The notes beneath the pieces are model-generated. The model searched no databases and had not been told where the DNA came from. It was given only the letters and a program-made list of their open reading frames with translations. The translations under genes and the position numbers were made by a program. 31,068 nt of DNA from JBMNSK01 sp050945155 (GTDB lineage: Bacteria; Actinomycetota; Coriobacteriia; Coriobacteriales; Eggerthellaceae): assembly GCA_050945155.1 (NCBI GenBank), contig JBMNSK010000015.1, positions 1-31,068 of the forward strand, in the 5' to 3' direction. Shown here in pieces: positions 7,703 to 16,621 of this stretch. Position 1 is the first letter of the stretch, and each line of letters starts with the position of its first letter.

Positions 7703-8929
7703 ATGAGTGAAAAGCATTATTTACTCGGCACAGATCAGCAGCAAGAATGGATGCAAGAGTATCCATTCGCCCCGCGCGGTATAGGCTTTAGCGAGCCTGG
7801 CACTGTAGGTCTTGACGCACCGGAACTCAGTGCACACAACACTTGCAAGTCTTTCTACCAGAATTATCCGGAGGTCTTCAACCTCAAGTACATCTCCAAG
7901 AAGACCGGACTAAAACCAGAAGAGATTAAAAAGCGCTTGAAGAGAATGTATGACGAGCGCCTTATTATGCTGGTTATGAATCCAAACGTAGCTATCTATG
8001 GTTGGGGTCTTTATTGGTGGATTGTCAAACTTCAAGATGACGTAAGCCCAGAATTCAAGAAGGAGCTTTCCGACTGGTTCCAGAACAAGGATGACATCTG
8101 CACCGGTTTTGAGTGCGCAGACGGCGGAGACTTTGACTTCTTCTGCGGCAACCACATGCGTGTTCTTGATAACCTGCTCAGCAGTGTTATCGGTCCTTGG
8201 CGTGACCGCCCAGAAATTAAATTTGTACATCTGCTGCCTGTTCGCAGGGTTATCCGCGAAGGCAACGTCAACCAGTTTGACGCAAAGAAAGACTATCGTA
8301 AGTTTATCTGGGGCGAGAAAGAAAAGAAGCGTCTTTTCGAGGTCCAGGACAAGATTGACAAAGACGACTTCGCTATTATCGACGCAATTAACAACACGCC
8401 TTCAGCTGGCGATATGCTCGACTTTGACGTTATCGCTAAGCTCTCCGGCCTTGATGCGGCTCAGATGAAGAAGGATCATGTTGAGGTCATCGACAATCGT
8501 CGCCTCATTCTTCCTATGATTTATCTGAATCCAATGAAGCTTGGTCTGAAGAAGACCTTCTTCCTCGTACGTCTCTTCCAGAACACCCCGAGCTATCGCA
8601 AGGCACAGATTGCCGACGAGTTTGCAGAAATTCCAGAATTCATGACAGTAAACGAGATTACCGACTCGTTCTACGACATTCATCTGGGCATTTACACAGA
8701 CTTGGTCGACGGCGATGCACTGCGTAAGAAGATTGAAAGCTACGGCGAAGTAGAAGACGTATACCAAGCTGACATTGTCCGCGACTATCGTCGTTGGGTT
8801 GCAAGGATGGATGATGAAAACGGTTATTGGGAAGAGTGCGTCATGACAGACGACTTCCTCCAGGATAGAACCGTTCCAGGCTACACCTGCCCGTTCTCCT
8901 GCAGCACGGACGTTCCGGGGGTGAAGTAA
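7703..8929 (+). CDS. Tandemly duplicated Lrp/AsnC-type protein
   Basis: This 408-aa protein appears to be two copies of an Lrp/AsnC unit (winged helix plus RAM-like ligand domain). Copy 1 has a helix-turn-helix near residues 60-90 (LKYISKKTGLKPEEIKKRLK) and a ligand-like domain about 98-180. Copy 2 has VIAKLSGLDAAQMKK at about 243-257 and a ligand-like domain about 278-360. In both, the helix-turn-helix is followed by a strand with an NP motif (MNPNVAIYG; LNPMKLGLK). Ordinary Lrp proteins are about 150 aa with one unit. The start at 7703 is set by AAAGGAGG 8 nt upstream. The next gene, an acyl-CoA synthetase alpha-like protein, begins one base after this stop codon, so they form one operon. 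It could be a transcription factor for that operon or a metabolite sensor; the ligand is unknown. Confidence 0.75.
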   Translation: MSEKHYLLGTDQQQEWMQEYPFAPRGIGFSEPGTVGLDAPELSAHNTCKSFYQNYPEVFNLKYISKKTGLKPEEIKKRLKRMYDERLIMLVMNPNVAIYGWGLYWWIVKLQDDVSPEFKKELSDWFQNKDDICTGFECADGGDFDFFCGNHMRVLDNLLSSVIGPWRDRPEIKFVHLLPVRRVIREGNVNQFDAKKDYRKFIWGEKEKKRLFEVQDKIDKDDFAIIDAINNTPSAGDMLDFDVIAKLSGLDAAQMKKDHVEVIDNRRLILPMIYLNPMKLGLKKTFFLVRLFQNTPSYRKAQIADEFAEIPEFMTVNEITDSFYDIHLGIYTDLVDGDALRKKIESYGEVEDVYQADIVRDYRRWVARMDDENGYWEECVMTDDFLQDRTVPGYTCPFSCSTDVPGVK

Positions 8930-8930
8930 G

Positions 8931-10343
8931 ATGAAGGTTGAACACGTAAGAAAGTATGTTGTCGACAATCTAGAGTACGCCCTCAACCCAAGCTCCATTG
9001 CCGTAATCGGCGCAAGCCGTTATGACGGTAAAGTTGGTTATAAGGTTATTGAGGGTCTAAGGAACTGGGGTTATAAGGGCAAGATTTATCCTGTTAACCC
9101 ACGTGCTACCGAAGTTCATGGCCTGCCGGCATATCACAACGCACGTGATATTCCTTATGACGTGGACCTAGCGTTTGTTGCAGTTCCTGCAAACCTCGTA
9201 AAGTCTGTTTTGGAAGACTGCGTGGCTAAGAAGGTAAAGGTTGTTGTTATTTCAACCTCTGCATTCAAAGAGATTGGCCGTGGCGACCTGCAGAATGAAT
9301 TGACGCAGTATTGCCGCGACAACAAGCTCCCGCTGATTGGCCCGAACCTGGTTGGTATGGGAAGCCCGTACAGGCACTTCAACTGCGGCTTTATTCCTTA
9401 CCTGCCTATTGAAGGCCCGGTAGCCATGATTTCTCAGTCTGGCGCAAACTTACTTGCTGCATTAGGCACTTCTCAGAAAGATCACTTCGGCATGAGCTTC
9501 TTTGTTGGTCTGGGCAACAAGGCTGACGTTGACTTCTCAGAGTTTATTGCCTTTGCAGGTAAAGACGAGGATACCAAGTGCGTATCGGTCTATATTGAAG
9601 GTCTCGATAGTCCTGAGGCATTTGTTGAGGCTTGCAAGGACGTTCATAAGCCTATCGTTACGATTAAGGTTGGCGCTTCAAAGATTGGTGTTAAGGCAGC
9701 ATTTGCACACACCGCATCAGAAAACGAAGGCATTGCTGACTCGTTCTATGATGACATCTTTAAGAAGGCTGGCGCTATTCGTGCAACGACTTGGCAAGAG
9801 TTCTTGGATATCTCACTTGCCCTCGGTATGCAGCCACCACTTAAGGGCGACAACGTCGTTATGATTACTAACGGCGGCGGCTCTGGTCTGTTAAGCTGCG
9901 ACCACTTCGAGCGTATCGGTATGCCGCTTCATGAGCTTAAGGATATCTCCCCGAGCTTGGCTACCCGCATTAGGGCTTACATGCCGATGTTCGGCTCTCC
10001 ATTAAACCCAGTCGATATTTCTGGTACTGCTTCTCCAATTCAGTACAAGGGCGCATTCCGTCAGGCTATGCGTGATCCTAACGTAGACGGTATCTTAGGT
10101 TCTATCTGCCCATCTGCTGTTACTGATGTACCTGCAGTTACCGACATCGTTATCGAGCTGCACGAAGAGTTCAAACATCTTGGCAAGCCATTCATCATGG
10201 AATGCCAGGGCGGCGAGGAGTGCCAGGAATCTATCATGAAGCTTCGCGACCATGGAATTCCTGCCTACCCAACTGCAGAACAAGCCGTCAACGCAATGCA
10301 TGCGCTTTATCAATACGGACAGATTGCAAAGCAGAAGAAGTAG
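8931..10343 (+). CDS. ADP-forming acyl-CoA synthetase, alpha-subunit-like
   Basis: The 470-aa product matches the alpha subunit of NDP-forming acetyl/acyl-CoA synthetases, which make ATP from an acyl-CoA, ADP and phosphate in anaerobes. It has an N-terminal CoA-binding Rossmann domain (AVIGAS at 24-29), ligase-CoA domains with SQSG (168-171) and NGGGSG (314-319), and NPVD (359-362). His260, in KAAFAHTASENEG, aligns with the phosphohistidine of the family (usually xxSHTGSLAG). The flanking residues differ from the usual form. The partner ATP-grasp beta subunit is neither fused nor encoded nearby, so it is elsewhere in the genome or absent. The gene is coupled to the Lrp-like gene upstream (TAA-G-ATG) and is followed by a strong terminator. 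The substrate is unknown. Confidence 0.85.
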   Translation: MKVEHVRKYVVDNLEYALNPSSIAVIGASRYDGKVGYKVIEGLRNWGYKGKIYPVNPRATEVHGLPAYHNARDIPYDVDLAFVAVPANLVKSVLEDCVAKKVKVVVISTSAFKEIGRGDLQNELTQYCRDNKLPLIGPNLVGMGSPYRHFNCGFIPYLPIEGPVAMISQSGANLLAALGTSQKDHFGMSFFVGLGNKADVDFSEFIAFAGKDEDTKCVSVYIEGLDSPEAFVEACKDVHKPIVTIKVGASKIGVKAAFAHTASENEGIADSFYDDIFKKAGAIRATTWQEFLDISLALGMQPPLKGDNVVMITNGGGSGLLSCDHFERIGMPLHELKDISPSLATRIRAYMPMFGSPLNPVDISGTASPIQYKGAFRQAMRDPNVDGILGSICPSAVTDVPAVTDIVIELHEEFKHLGKPFIMECQGGEECQESIMKLRDHGIPAYPTAEQAVNAMHALYQYGQIAKQKK

Positions 10344-10391
10344 TAACCTCCTTTCGAATTCTTACGAATTCGCAGACGGCTTATGCGAAGG

Positions 10392-10424
10392 GCTGCCACA
10401 CCACGCGTGGCAGCTCTTTTCTTT
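10392..10424 (+). terminator. Intrinsic terminator after the acyl-CoA synthetase gene
   Basis: GCTGCCAC (10392-10399) pairs with GTGGCAGC (10407-10414) around a 7-nt loop and is followed by TCTTTTCTTT. It lies about 50 nt after the stop at 10343. The opposite strand lacks a T-run, so it mainly serves the plus-strand operon. Confidence 0.85.
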
Positions 10425-10449
10425 AAAAACTTCTCTGATACGACCTTTG

Positions 10450-12510
10450 CTATGAATCAATAGATTTGAGAGAAAAGTTAAGCTCTCTGCGTCTATAGTC
10501 AGCACTTTTCAGGATGACCTCCACACGTCCACCGAGGCGATAGACTTTCCCGGAGTCTTGCCCAACGAGACAGTAACGCAAAGCATCTAGAGCGAAGTAC
10601 TCATGCCCCAAATCCTGTGTTGATACCAGTCCTTCTGCTGTATTCTCCAAGCGAACATAGATACCATAGGTTGCAACACCCGAAATAACAGCGGGAAAAG
10701 TTTTACCAATGAAAGAAGCCATATATTCGATAATTTTGACTTCTTGAGATTCAAAAGCCGCCTTTTCGGCTATCCGCTCCATTTCAGAAGAGTGTTGTGC
10801 AATAGGCCCGAGCTCTTTTACTTCTTGGGAGAATTTTTCTGGTCGCTTAACCAGCTGAGCTTTAAGCATGCGATGCACCATCAAATCTGGATACCTCCTA
10901 ATAGGAGAAGTGAAATGAAGGTATGCAGGGCTTGCTAAACCAAAATGCAGATCACAGTATGGCTCATATGTTGCGCGCTTCATCGACCGAAGTACCAGTG
11001 TTGAAACAAGCTCACCTTCGGGCTTTTCTCGGCTTAAGGCTAAAACCGCCTGAATTGCATGCGGCTCTCCGACCATAAATGCCTGCTTGTTGATATGACG
11101 AAACCACGAAAACTCTTCAAGGATTGGCATCAGAGCCTCGAGACTGTCGGGGCGCGGCGCATCATGAACACGGTATATAGCGGGCCAGTTGGCATTTTTT
11201 AGGTGCTGTGCAACGGTTTCGTTGGCAAAAATCATTGCTTCTTCGACAAGAGATGTTGCTTCAGTCCTCAAACGTATCGCAATACCGAGAGGATGGCCCG
11301 CCTTGTCTAACTGCACTTTTGCTTCGCGAGACTCAAAGTCAAGGCCGCCGGCGATATTCCTTGTCTTGATTCTTTTATGCGCAATGTGCTGCAAAGAAAA
11401 GAATTGTTCCCGTAGGTCCTGCTCTTTAACTTCCCTATTAATTTCTACATTTGGAAACTCATCTGCATGCGGCATTTCGTCTTTTTTATCTGCTCTAAGC
11501 ACCGCTTCGACATAGTCATAGGTTAGCCGAGCAGATGATTTGATAACCGACTCATATATCTCATAGTCAAGCAGACGAGCCTCATCGTCTATAAAAATAT
11601 CAACGGTAAAAGCAAGACGGTCTTCGTTTGGCTTGAGCGAGCACAACCCAGCTGAGAGTTCCTCGGGTAGCATCGGCACCACCCTATCAACGAGATAGAC
11701 ACTCGTTGCACGTCGTCGCGCATTTAAATCGAGAGCAGACGACCACGGAACATAGGCGCTGACATCAGCAATATGAATACCGAGGCGTAACACATCCCGG
11801 TTGTTTCGCTTAACCCGCTCCACTGACAGAGCGTCATCAAAATCACGCGCATCTACTGGGTCGATGGTAAAAATAAGGCGGTTGCGCAAATCCCTATACC
11901 CGCAAGACAAAGCCTCGGTTATGCCAAGCTTGGCACCACGAGCCTCTTTGAGTGCTGCCTCGGAAAACTGTGTTTCCAAATCATAGCGGTCAATAATGAC
12001 TTGGATAGGAAGAAACTCATCTTCCTCATCCCCCAGCACTTCTTCTACAACACCCGTTGCAGCCGTATGACGGTCCGGGTAGGTTCTAATACGCACCCGA
12101 ACCATAGATCCATCGGGTATATCAGGATTGTCTTTTAGCAGGGTGAAAATATCATGGTGGATGCGCGAATCTTCTGGAACTACGATGCCGAATGGTTCGG
12201 AAATTTCATAACGGCCAATTATCGTATCGTGAGCATGCTCGATGATACGTACCACCCGAGCAACCGGATTTCCTGCATGAGCGCCTTCGCGACTCGGCCC
12301 ATGACTATGGCGCCGGTTTCCTCTTTTTCCCTGCGGCAGTGTGGCAATTTCAACTAAATCGCCGTCAAAGGCCGCATTGGTTTTTGAAGCAGGGATAAAG
12401 AATTCACCTTCGGCGGTCTGCACGAATCCAAAACCGCGAGACGAAATTTGTATGAGACCACGCGGATTGCTGCGGTATTGGCGCTTTCTGTGCTTTGACG
12501 ATTTCGCCAT
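10450..12510 (-). CDS. rnr: Ribonuclease R (RNB family exoribonuclease)
   Basis: RNase R degrades structured RNA 3' to 5' and works with SmpB-tmRNA to remove defective messages. The 686-aa protein has N-terminal cold-shock-like RNA-binding regions (RGFGFVQTAEGEFFIP), an RNB catalytic domain with the metal-binding cluster IDPVDARDFDDA (about 216-227), the HFTSPIRRYPDLMVHR motif, and a C-terminal S1 domain (VISGVATYGIYVRLENTAEG). It is shorter than the E. coli enzyme and lacks its long basic tail. I place the start at ATG 12510, with AGGTGA 5 nt upstream; a GTG three codons earlier would overlap that site. It follows the S41 protease gene by 9 nt and is the last gene of the minus-strand unit. 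Confidence 0.95.
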   Translation of the reverse strand: MAKSSKHRKRQYRSNPRGLIQISSRGFGFVQTAEGEFFIPASKTNAAFDGDLVEIATLPQGKRGNRRHSHGPSREGAHAGNPVARVVRIIEHAHDTIIGRYEISEPFGIVVPEDSRIHHDIFTLLKDNPDIPDGSMVRVRIRTYPDRHTAATGVVEEVLGDEEDEFLPIQVIIDRYDLETQFSEAALKEARGAKLGITEALSCGYRDLRNRLIFTIDPVDARDFDDALSVERVKRNNRDVLRLGIHIADVSAYVPWSSALDLNARRRATSVYLVDRVVPMLPEELSAGLCSLKPNEDRLAFTVDIFIDDEARLLDYEIYESVIKSSARLTYDYVEAVLRADKKDEMPHADEFPNVEINREVKEQDLREQFFSLQHIAHKRIKTRNIAGGLDFESREAKVQLDKAGHPLGIAIRLRTEATSLVEEAMIFANETVAQHLKNANWPAIYRVHDAPRPDSLEALMPILEEFSWFRHINKQAFMVGEPHAIQAVLALSREKPEGELVSTLVLRSMKRATYEPYCDLHFGLASPAYLHFTSPIRRYPDLMVHRMLKAQLVKRPEKFSQEVKELGPIAQHSSEMERIAEKAAFESQEVKIIEYMASFIGKTFPAVISGVATYGIYVRLENTAEGLVSTQDLGHEYFALDALRYCLVGQDSGKVYRLGGRVEVILKSADYRRRELNFSLKSIDS

Positions 12511-12519
12511 CGCAGTCAC

Positions 12520-13794
12520 CTAAGCAAGCGACTGGGCAGTTCTTAAAGCAAGATTTTTCTGATTGTCAGAGCCGGAGGTTGAAGAAACCACCATGTCAGG
12601 CGTCACACCTTCGCCGTTAATTTCATGACCACCGGGGGTTAGGTAATACGCAGCGGTATACCTAATTGCTCCACCAAAGCTTAAGTCGCGAATGACCTGA
12701 ACACTCCCCTTGCCCATGGTCGTTGTGCCAACAATGGTCGCGCGCTGGCTTTCCTTCAGGGCCGCTGCCAAAACTTCTGAAGCTCCGGCCGTATTCTTGT
12801 TCACCAATACGACAAGCGGTTTGTTTGTGGCAACATCACCATTCGCAGACTGGGCGGTTGTCCCGGTTTTTGTTTCTACCTGGACAACAGTGCCACCCTC
12901 CATAAAAAGATCAGCAACGCTCACGGCTTGGGTCAAATATCCACCGGGATTATCGCGCAAGTCCAATACATAGGACTGAGCACCACCGTCTTCGCAAGAC
13001 TTTATAGCGTCTTGTACGGCATTATCTGAATCTTGGGTAAACTGCTTAATTTTGATATAGCCAACACCATTGTCGACTTCGGAGCTTACATTCTTTTCGT
13101 TGTAAACCGAGCAGGTAAGCGTTGTCGTATATTCTTTTCCGCCATCCGCTTCTAAAGAGTCGGGTCGGCGCCACGTTATAACAACACTGTCGCCATCTTC
13201 CTTGTTAATGGCTTCTGTTACATCACTTACCGACCAGGTCTTATTGCTGTTTCCATCAATAGCTACAACAAAGTCATTCTGTTTGACGCCCGCAACTTGA
13301 GCTGCGGAATTATCGAAGATATCTACCGCATACGCCTGACCATTGTACTCGGCAAAAAGCACACCAATTCCGGTGTAGTCATGAGAAGCGTTTTGCTGTA
13401 ACTGGGAATACTCCGCTGGGGTGTAATAGCGTAAGTAGGAGTCATCACCCTGCGATATATAAGCGGAAAGTACCTCTTGGGATGTGGCGTCGAGGTCAAA
13501 GGAGGCCATGCTCTCACCCTCAAGAAGCGCCTCGACCTCTGCAACACGGGCTGCAAGCGAAGTATAAGAATCAGTGTCTGACCCTGCGCCATTCGCAGAA
13601 AGTGCTTCTGAGTCCGTTTGTACATTGAACCCGAGATCCTGGATAAGACTCACATTACTGCGAAGTGCAAATCCTAAGATGAATGCAAGAATAAGGGCAA
13701 TAGCAATACTAAAGCCCTTGATTAAACGCAGATTGCGGGCCCGCACTTTCCGTGCAGACGCCGCAATCTTGTTGCTGTCCAAATAACGCGACAT
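12520..13794 (-). CDS. S41 carboxyl-terminal-processing protease-like protein, nucleophile position altered
   Basis: A 424-aa membrane-anchored protein of the CtpA family: basic cytoplasmic N-terminus, one membrane helix (about 27-45), PDZ domain (about 135-215, with TGIGVLF and NDFVVAIDG), then an S41 domain (VGYIKIKQF, DLRDNPGG). The expected Lys is K362 (MGKGSVQ). In the canonical motif TASASE the nucleophile Ser lies 25 residues before that Lys. Here the motif reads TAGASE, so that position is Gly337, and the only nearby Ser is Ser339. It may therefore use a shifted nucleophile or be a non-catalytic scaffold. It lies 33 nt after ftsX and 9 nt before rnr. AAGG precedes the ATG. Confidence 0.88.
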   Translation of the reverse strand: MSRYLDSNKIAASARKVRARNLRLIKGFSIAIALILAFILGFALRSNVSLIQDLGFNVQTDSEALSANGAGSDTDSYTSLAARVAEVEALLEGESMASFDLDATSQEVLSAYISQGDDSYLRYYTPAEYSQLQQNASHDYTGIGVLFAEYNGQAYAVDIFDNSAAQVAGVKQNDFVVAIDGNSNKTWSVSDVTEAINKEDGDSVVITWRRPDSLEADGGKEYTTTLTCSVYNEKNVSSEVDNGVGYIKIKQFTQDSDNAVQDAIKSCEDGGAQSYVLDLRDNPGGYLTQAVSVADLFMEGGTVVQVETKTGTTAQSANGDVATNKPLVVLVNKNTAGASEVLAAALKESQRATIVGTTTMGKGSVQVIRDLSFGGAIRYTAAYYLTPGGHEINGEGVTPDMVVSSTSGSDNQKNLALRTAQSLA

Positions 13795-13827
13795 ACCAAA
13801 CCTTTACCTTGAAGGTATTCTGAAGTG

Positions 13828-14742
13828 CTAGACCTTCAGATAACGGCGCATCGCGAATGCTGAACCAATAAGACCGATAATAAGACCCGCCACAATAAGA
13901 GCAGCATACACGCTTAAGAATACCGACGGTTCAAGGTTGATAGGAAGAAACGCCAATGCTCCTTGAATACGCGTGAGAGCCACCTGGTGAATAATTTCCA
14001 GAGCACCTACCGCGAGCAAAGATCCGATAAGAGCGTTTAGCGCACCTTCCATCAAGAACGGTCCACGGATAAATCCATTCGAAGCGCCTACTAATCGCAT
14101 AATAGCGATTTCGCGGCGACGAGCAAGAATTGCCAAACGAATGGTGTTGTTGATAAATACCATCGCGATAAAGATAAGCAGGATGATAAGCGCAAGACCA
14201 ATGTAGCGGATATAGGTGGTCAGTGCGAACAGTCTCTCAACGGTCTTTTGTCCATACTTCAAAGAATCGCCCGGGTCATCAGGATTGTCGCAGATATTCT
14301 TGAATCCATCATAGTTCTGGATGGTCTCTGCTACCGAAGTAACCTGCTGAGGGTCAGACAACTCAACATTGATTGATACAGGAAGAGGATTCTTGCCATC
14401 AAGCTGGTCAACAATCTCAGAGCTTGAAGACATGGAGTTACGGAAGTCTTCAAGTGCTTGGTCTTTGGTTGTAAACGTAACATTTGCCACACCATCAAGA
14501 CCACGAATATATTCTTCGACCGCATCAATTTCTGACTGCTGAGCGTCGTCGGAAAGATAGGCGGTGATATTTACTTCGCTTTCCACCGAATTCACGATGT
14601 TTCCGACCATAACGCCGCCAATCAAAAAGATGCCAATGATGAACAGCGAGAGGAAGATGGTAACGATAGAACCTAAGGTTGTAGACAGGTTACGTGCAAA
14701 ACCAGTAAGTGCCTCGCGAATAAAATAGAAAAAGCTAGACAT
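13828..14742 (-). CDS. ftsX: Cell-division protein FtsX
   Basis: FtsX is the membrane partner of FtsE in the divisome complex that activates peptidoglycan hydrolases. The 304-aa protein starts MSSFFYFIREALTGFARN, typical of the family. It has a first membrane helix, an external domain of about 150 residues and three C-terminal helices including the conserved NTIRLAILARRREIAIMRLV. I use the ATG at 14742, which overlaps the end of ftsE by 8 nt, instead of an upstream in-frame start inside ftsE. No peptidoglycan hydrolase gene is adjacent; the next gene is the S41 protease-like gene. Confidence 0.95.
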   Translation of the reverse strand: MSSFFYFIREALTGFARNLSTTLGSIVTIFLSLFIIGIFLIGGVMVGNIVNSVESEVNITAYLSDDAQQSEIDAVEEYIRGLDGVANVTFTTKDQALEDFRNSMSSSSEIVDQLDGKNPLPVSINVELSDPQQVTSVAETIQNYDGFKNICDNPDDPGDSLKYGQKTVERLFALTTYIRYIGLALIILLIFIAMVFINNTIRLAILARRREIAIMRLVGASNGFIRGPFLMEGALNALIGSLLAVGALEIIHQVALTRIQGALAFLPINLEPSVFLSVYAALIVAGLIIGLIGSAFAMRRYLKV

Positions 14743-15568
14743 TGATACCGTACACCCCCCTGTCCTGGTCACGCGTGAGATGCCCGTTATCAAGTGCAAT
14801 AACGCGCTTACGCATGGTGTCTACCATCTCGCGGTCATGAGTCGCAACGAGTACGGTCGTACCGGTCTTATTAATCCGAAGTAAAAGATCCATAATCCCG
14901 CGCGAAGTTTGCGGGTCGAGGTTTCCTGTTGGCTCATCGCAAACAAGCACGGGAGGCCTATTCACGATAGCGCGGGCAATAGAAACACGCTGCTGTTCGC
15001 CACCGGAAAGCTGGTCAGGGCGTTTATTCAACTTGTCGCCTAAACCAACCAAGCGTAAAACCTCGGGAACCTGAGTGCGCACATAACTGCGGTTTTTCCC
15101 GATTACCTCAAGTGCGAACGCAACGTTTTCAAATACGGTCTTGTTCGGTAGCAGCTTAAAGTCTTGGAAAACACACCCAACGTTTCTGCGCAGATATGGA
15201 ACGCGCCAGTTCCTCATGGTTGTTAAATCTTCATTCGCAATGTAAATCTTTCCGGAAGTAGGCTTAAGTTCACGAATGATGCTTCTGATAAAGGTGGACT
15301 TACCTGAACCGGAATGCCCTACCAAAAAGACGAACTCGCCCGCATAAATCTGCAGGGAGATATCATTTAGTGCCGGCTTGTTTGGCTGGGCTTCATAGAT
15401 TTTTGTTACATGATCGAAGGTTATAACCGGCTTGCCATATCTATGCTGGTTTTCTTCAACTTCAACCACTGGAAGTATTGTTGAGAGCTTCGACGTCGAC
15501 TGCCGCGCATGCGCAGCGCGGCGCCTCGGTTGACGCTGTCCGCCCCCCTGGTTGATTTCGTTTGTCAC
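14735..15568 (-). CDS. ftsE: Cell-division ATP-binding protein FtsE with N-terminal extension
   Basis: FtsE is the ABC ATPase of the FtsEX complex. It shows Walker A GHSGSGKS (84-91), the signature LSGGEQQRVSIARAI, Walker B VLVCDEPTGNLDP and a switch His in VATHDREM. At 277 aa it is about 45-50 residues longer than usual. The extra part is N-terminal, Gln/Arg/Ser-rich and probably disordered (GGGQRQPRRRAAHARQ near residues 8-23), ending before KPVITFDHV where the ABC fold begins. The start is GTG at 15568 with GGAG 6 nt upstream, so the extension looks real. It overlaps ftsX and lies 53 nt after the transketolase C-terminal gene. Confidence 0.94.
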   Translation of the reverse strand: MTNEINQGGGQRQPRRRAAHARQSTSKLSTILPVVEVEENQHRYGKPVITFDHVTKIYEAQPNKPALNDISLQIYAGEFVFLVGHSGSGKSTFIRSIIRELKPTSGKIYIANEDLTTMRNWRVPYLRRNVGCVFQDFKLLPNKTVFENVAFALEVIGKNRSYVRTQVPEVLRLVGLGDKLNKRPDQLSGGEQQRVSIARAIVNRPPVLVCDEPTGNLDPQTSRGIMDLLLRINKTGTTVLVATHDREMVDTMRKRVIALDNGHLTRDQDRGVYGINV

Positions 15569-15621
15569 AGAATGCTCCGTTCAAATAGTCAAATACTGAG
15601 ACAGGTGAAATTTTAGCAGAC

Positions 15622-16596
15622 TTAGTTTCTTGACAATACGTTCTTCACAGCTTCGACAACAGCGGCAGAGTCCATACCGAACTGCGTCATAAGTTCTTCG
15701 AACTGTCCTGATTTTCCAAAGGTAGATTGCATACCAACAAAGCGGAGCGGAACTGGGTTTTTCTGTGCAGACACCGCAGCAATAACCGACCCTAAACCAC
15801 CGTATATACTGTGTTCTTCAACGGTAACTCCACAGCCTGTTTTTGCAAGCGATCCAAGCACGGTTTCCTCGTCGAGCGGCTTGACTGAAAAGACGTCAAT
15901 AACCTCAGCATCGATGCCTTCTGACGCAAGCACATCTGCTGCACGCAAAGCCTGCTCGACCTCAACGCCACAGGCGAGAATGCTCACATCACTTCCCTCG
16001 CGCAAAACATATGCACGACCAAGTTCAAGCTCTGATCCTGGCGCATATACAGCTGGAACTTTCGCACGACCCATACGGACATAGACCGGACCTTCAGTCT
16101 GCGCTGCGATGCGGATGGCTGACTTAGCAGCCGTGTAGTCGGCAGGGACCAAAACTCGCATATTCGGGAGCACATTCATAAGCGCAAGGTCTTCAAGCAT
16201 CTGGTGACTTCCGCCATCAGGGCCAACAGACAGACCTGCATGTGTAGGTGCTATTTTCACGTTGAGATTGCTATAGCAAACGGTGTTTCTAATTTGGTCA
16301 TAAGCGCGCCCGGTGCCAAATACCGCAAAGGAACCAGTAAAGGCTATTTTGCCCGTAAGGGAAAGGCCGGCGGCCACATCTATCATGTTCTGCTCGGCAA
16401 TACCGGCGTTAAAGAGTCTCCCCGCATTTTCAGGAGATGCATCCGCAAACTTTTTCGTTGTTGTTGAGCCAGATAAGTCAGCATCTACCGCAACAATAGG
16501 AAAACCCTCTTGAGCCAACTCGGCGAGTGTTTCGCCATAAGCAGCACGAGTTGCCTTTTTCTCTAAAGCCTCTTCAGCACGCGCAAGTTCTACCAT
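15622..16596 (-). CDS. Transketolase, C-terminal half (split enzyme)
   Basis: This 324-aa protein holds the pyrimidine-binding and C-terminal domains of transketolase, the thiamine-diphosphate enzyme that moves two-carbon units between sugar phosphates. AGIAEQNM (64-71) carries the glutamate (Glu68) that activates the cofactor. LSVGPDGGSHQMLEDLALM and VRMGRAKVP are family-typical. The cofactor-phosphate and metal site is on the partner protein encoded 25 nt upstream, and both are needed for activity. Split transketolases are known in archaea, clostridia and some actinobacteria. A dxs-type function is less likely given the domain split. Confidence 0.93.
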   Translation of the reverse strand: MVELARAEEALEKKATRAAYGETLAELAQEGFPIVAVDADLSGSTTTKKFADASPENAGRLFNAGIAEQNMIDVAAGLSLTGKIAFTGSFAVFGTGRAYDQIRNTVCYSNLNVKIAPTHAGLSVGPDGGSHQMLEDLALMNVLPNMRVLVPADYTAAKSAIRIAAQTEGPVYVRMGRAKVPAVYAPGSELELGRAYVLREGSDVSILACGVEVEQALRAADVLASEGIDAEVIDVFSVKPLDEETVLGSLAKTGCGVTVEEHSIYGGLGSVIAAVSAQKNPVPLRFVGMQSTFGKSGQFEELMTQFGMDSAAVVEAVKNVLSRN

Positions 16597-16621
16597 CTCT
16601 TGTCTTTCTCTCCTTCAGCAA

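Noticed and set aside
7497..7766. An 89-codon minus-strand frame in the divergent gap
   Set aside because: It overlaps the promoter, palindrome and start of the Lrp-like gene and encodes no recognisable sequence.
8402..8998. A 198-codon open frame on the minus strand across the Lrp-like and AcdA-like genes
   Set aside because: It lies fully antisense to two clearly recognisable proteins, has no ribosome binding site or family resemblance, and its composition reflects the opposite coding strand.
10350..10372. Repeat CGAATTC-TTA-CGAATTC after the AcdA-like gene
   Set aside because: It is short and lies just before a good terminator; similar EcoRI-like palindromes occur elsewhere in the window, so chance is likely.
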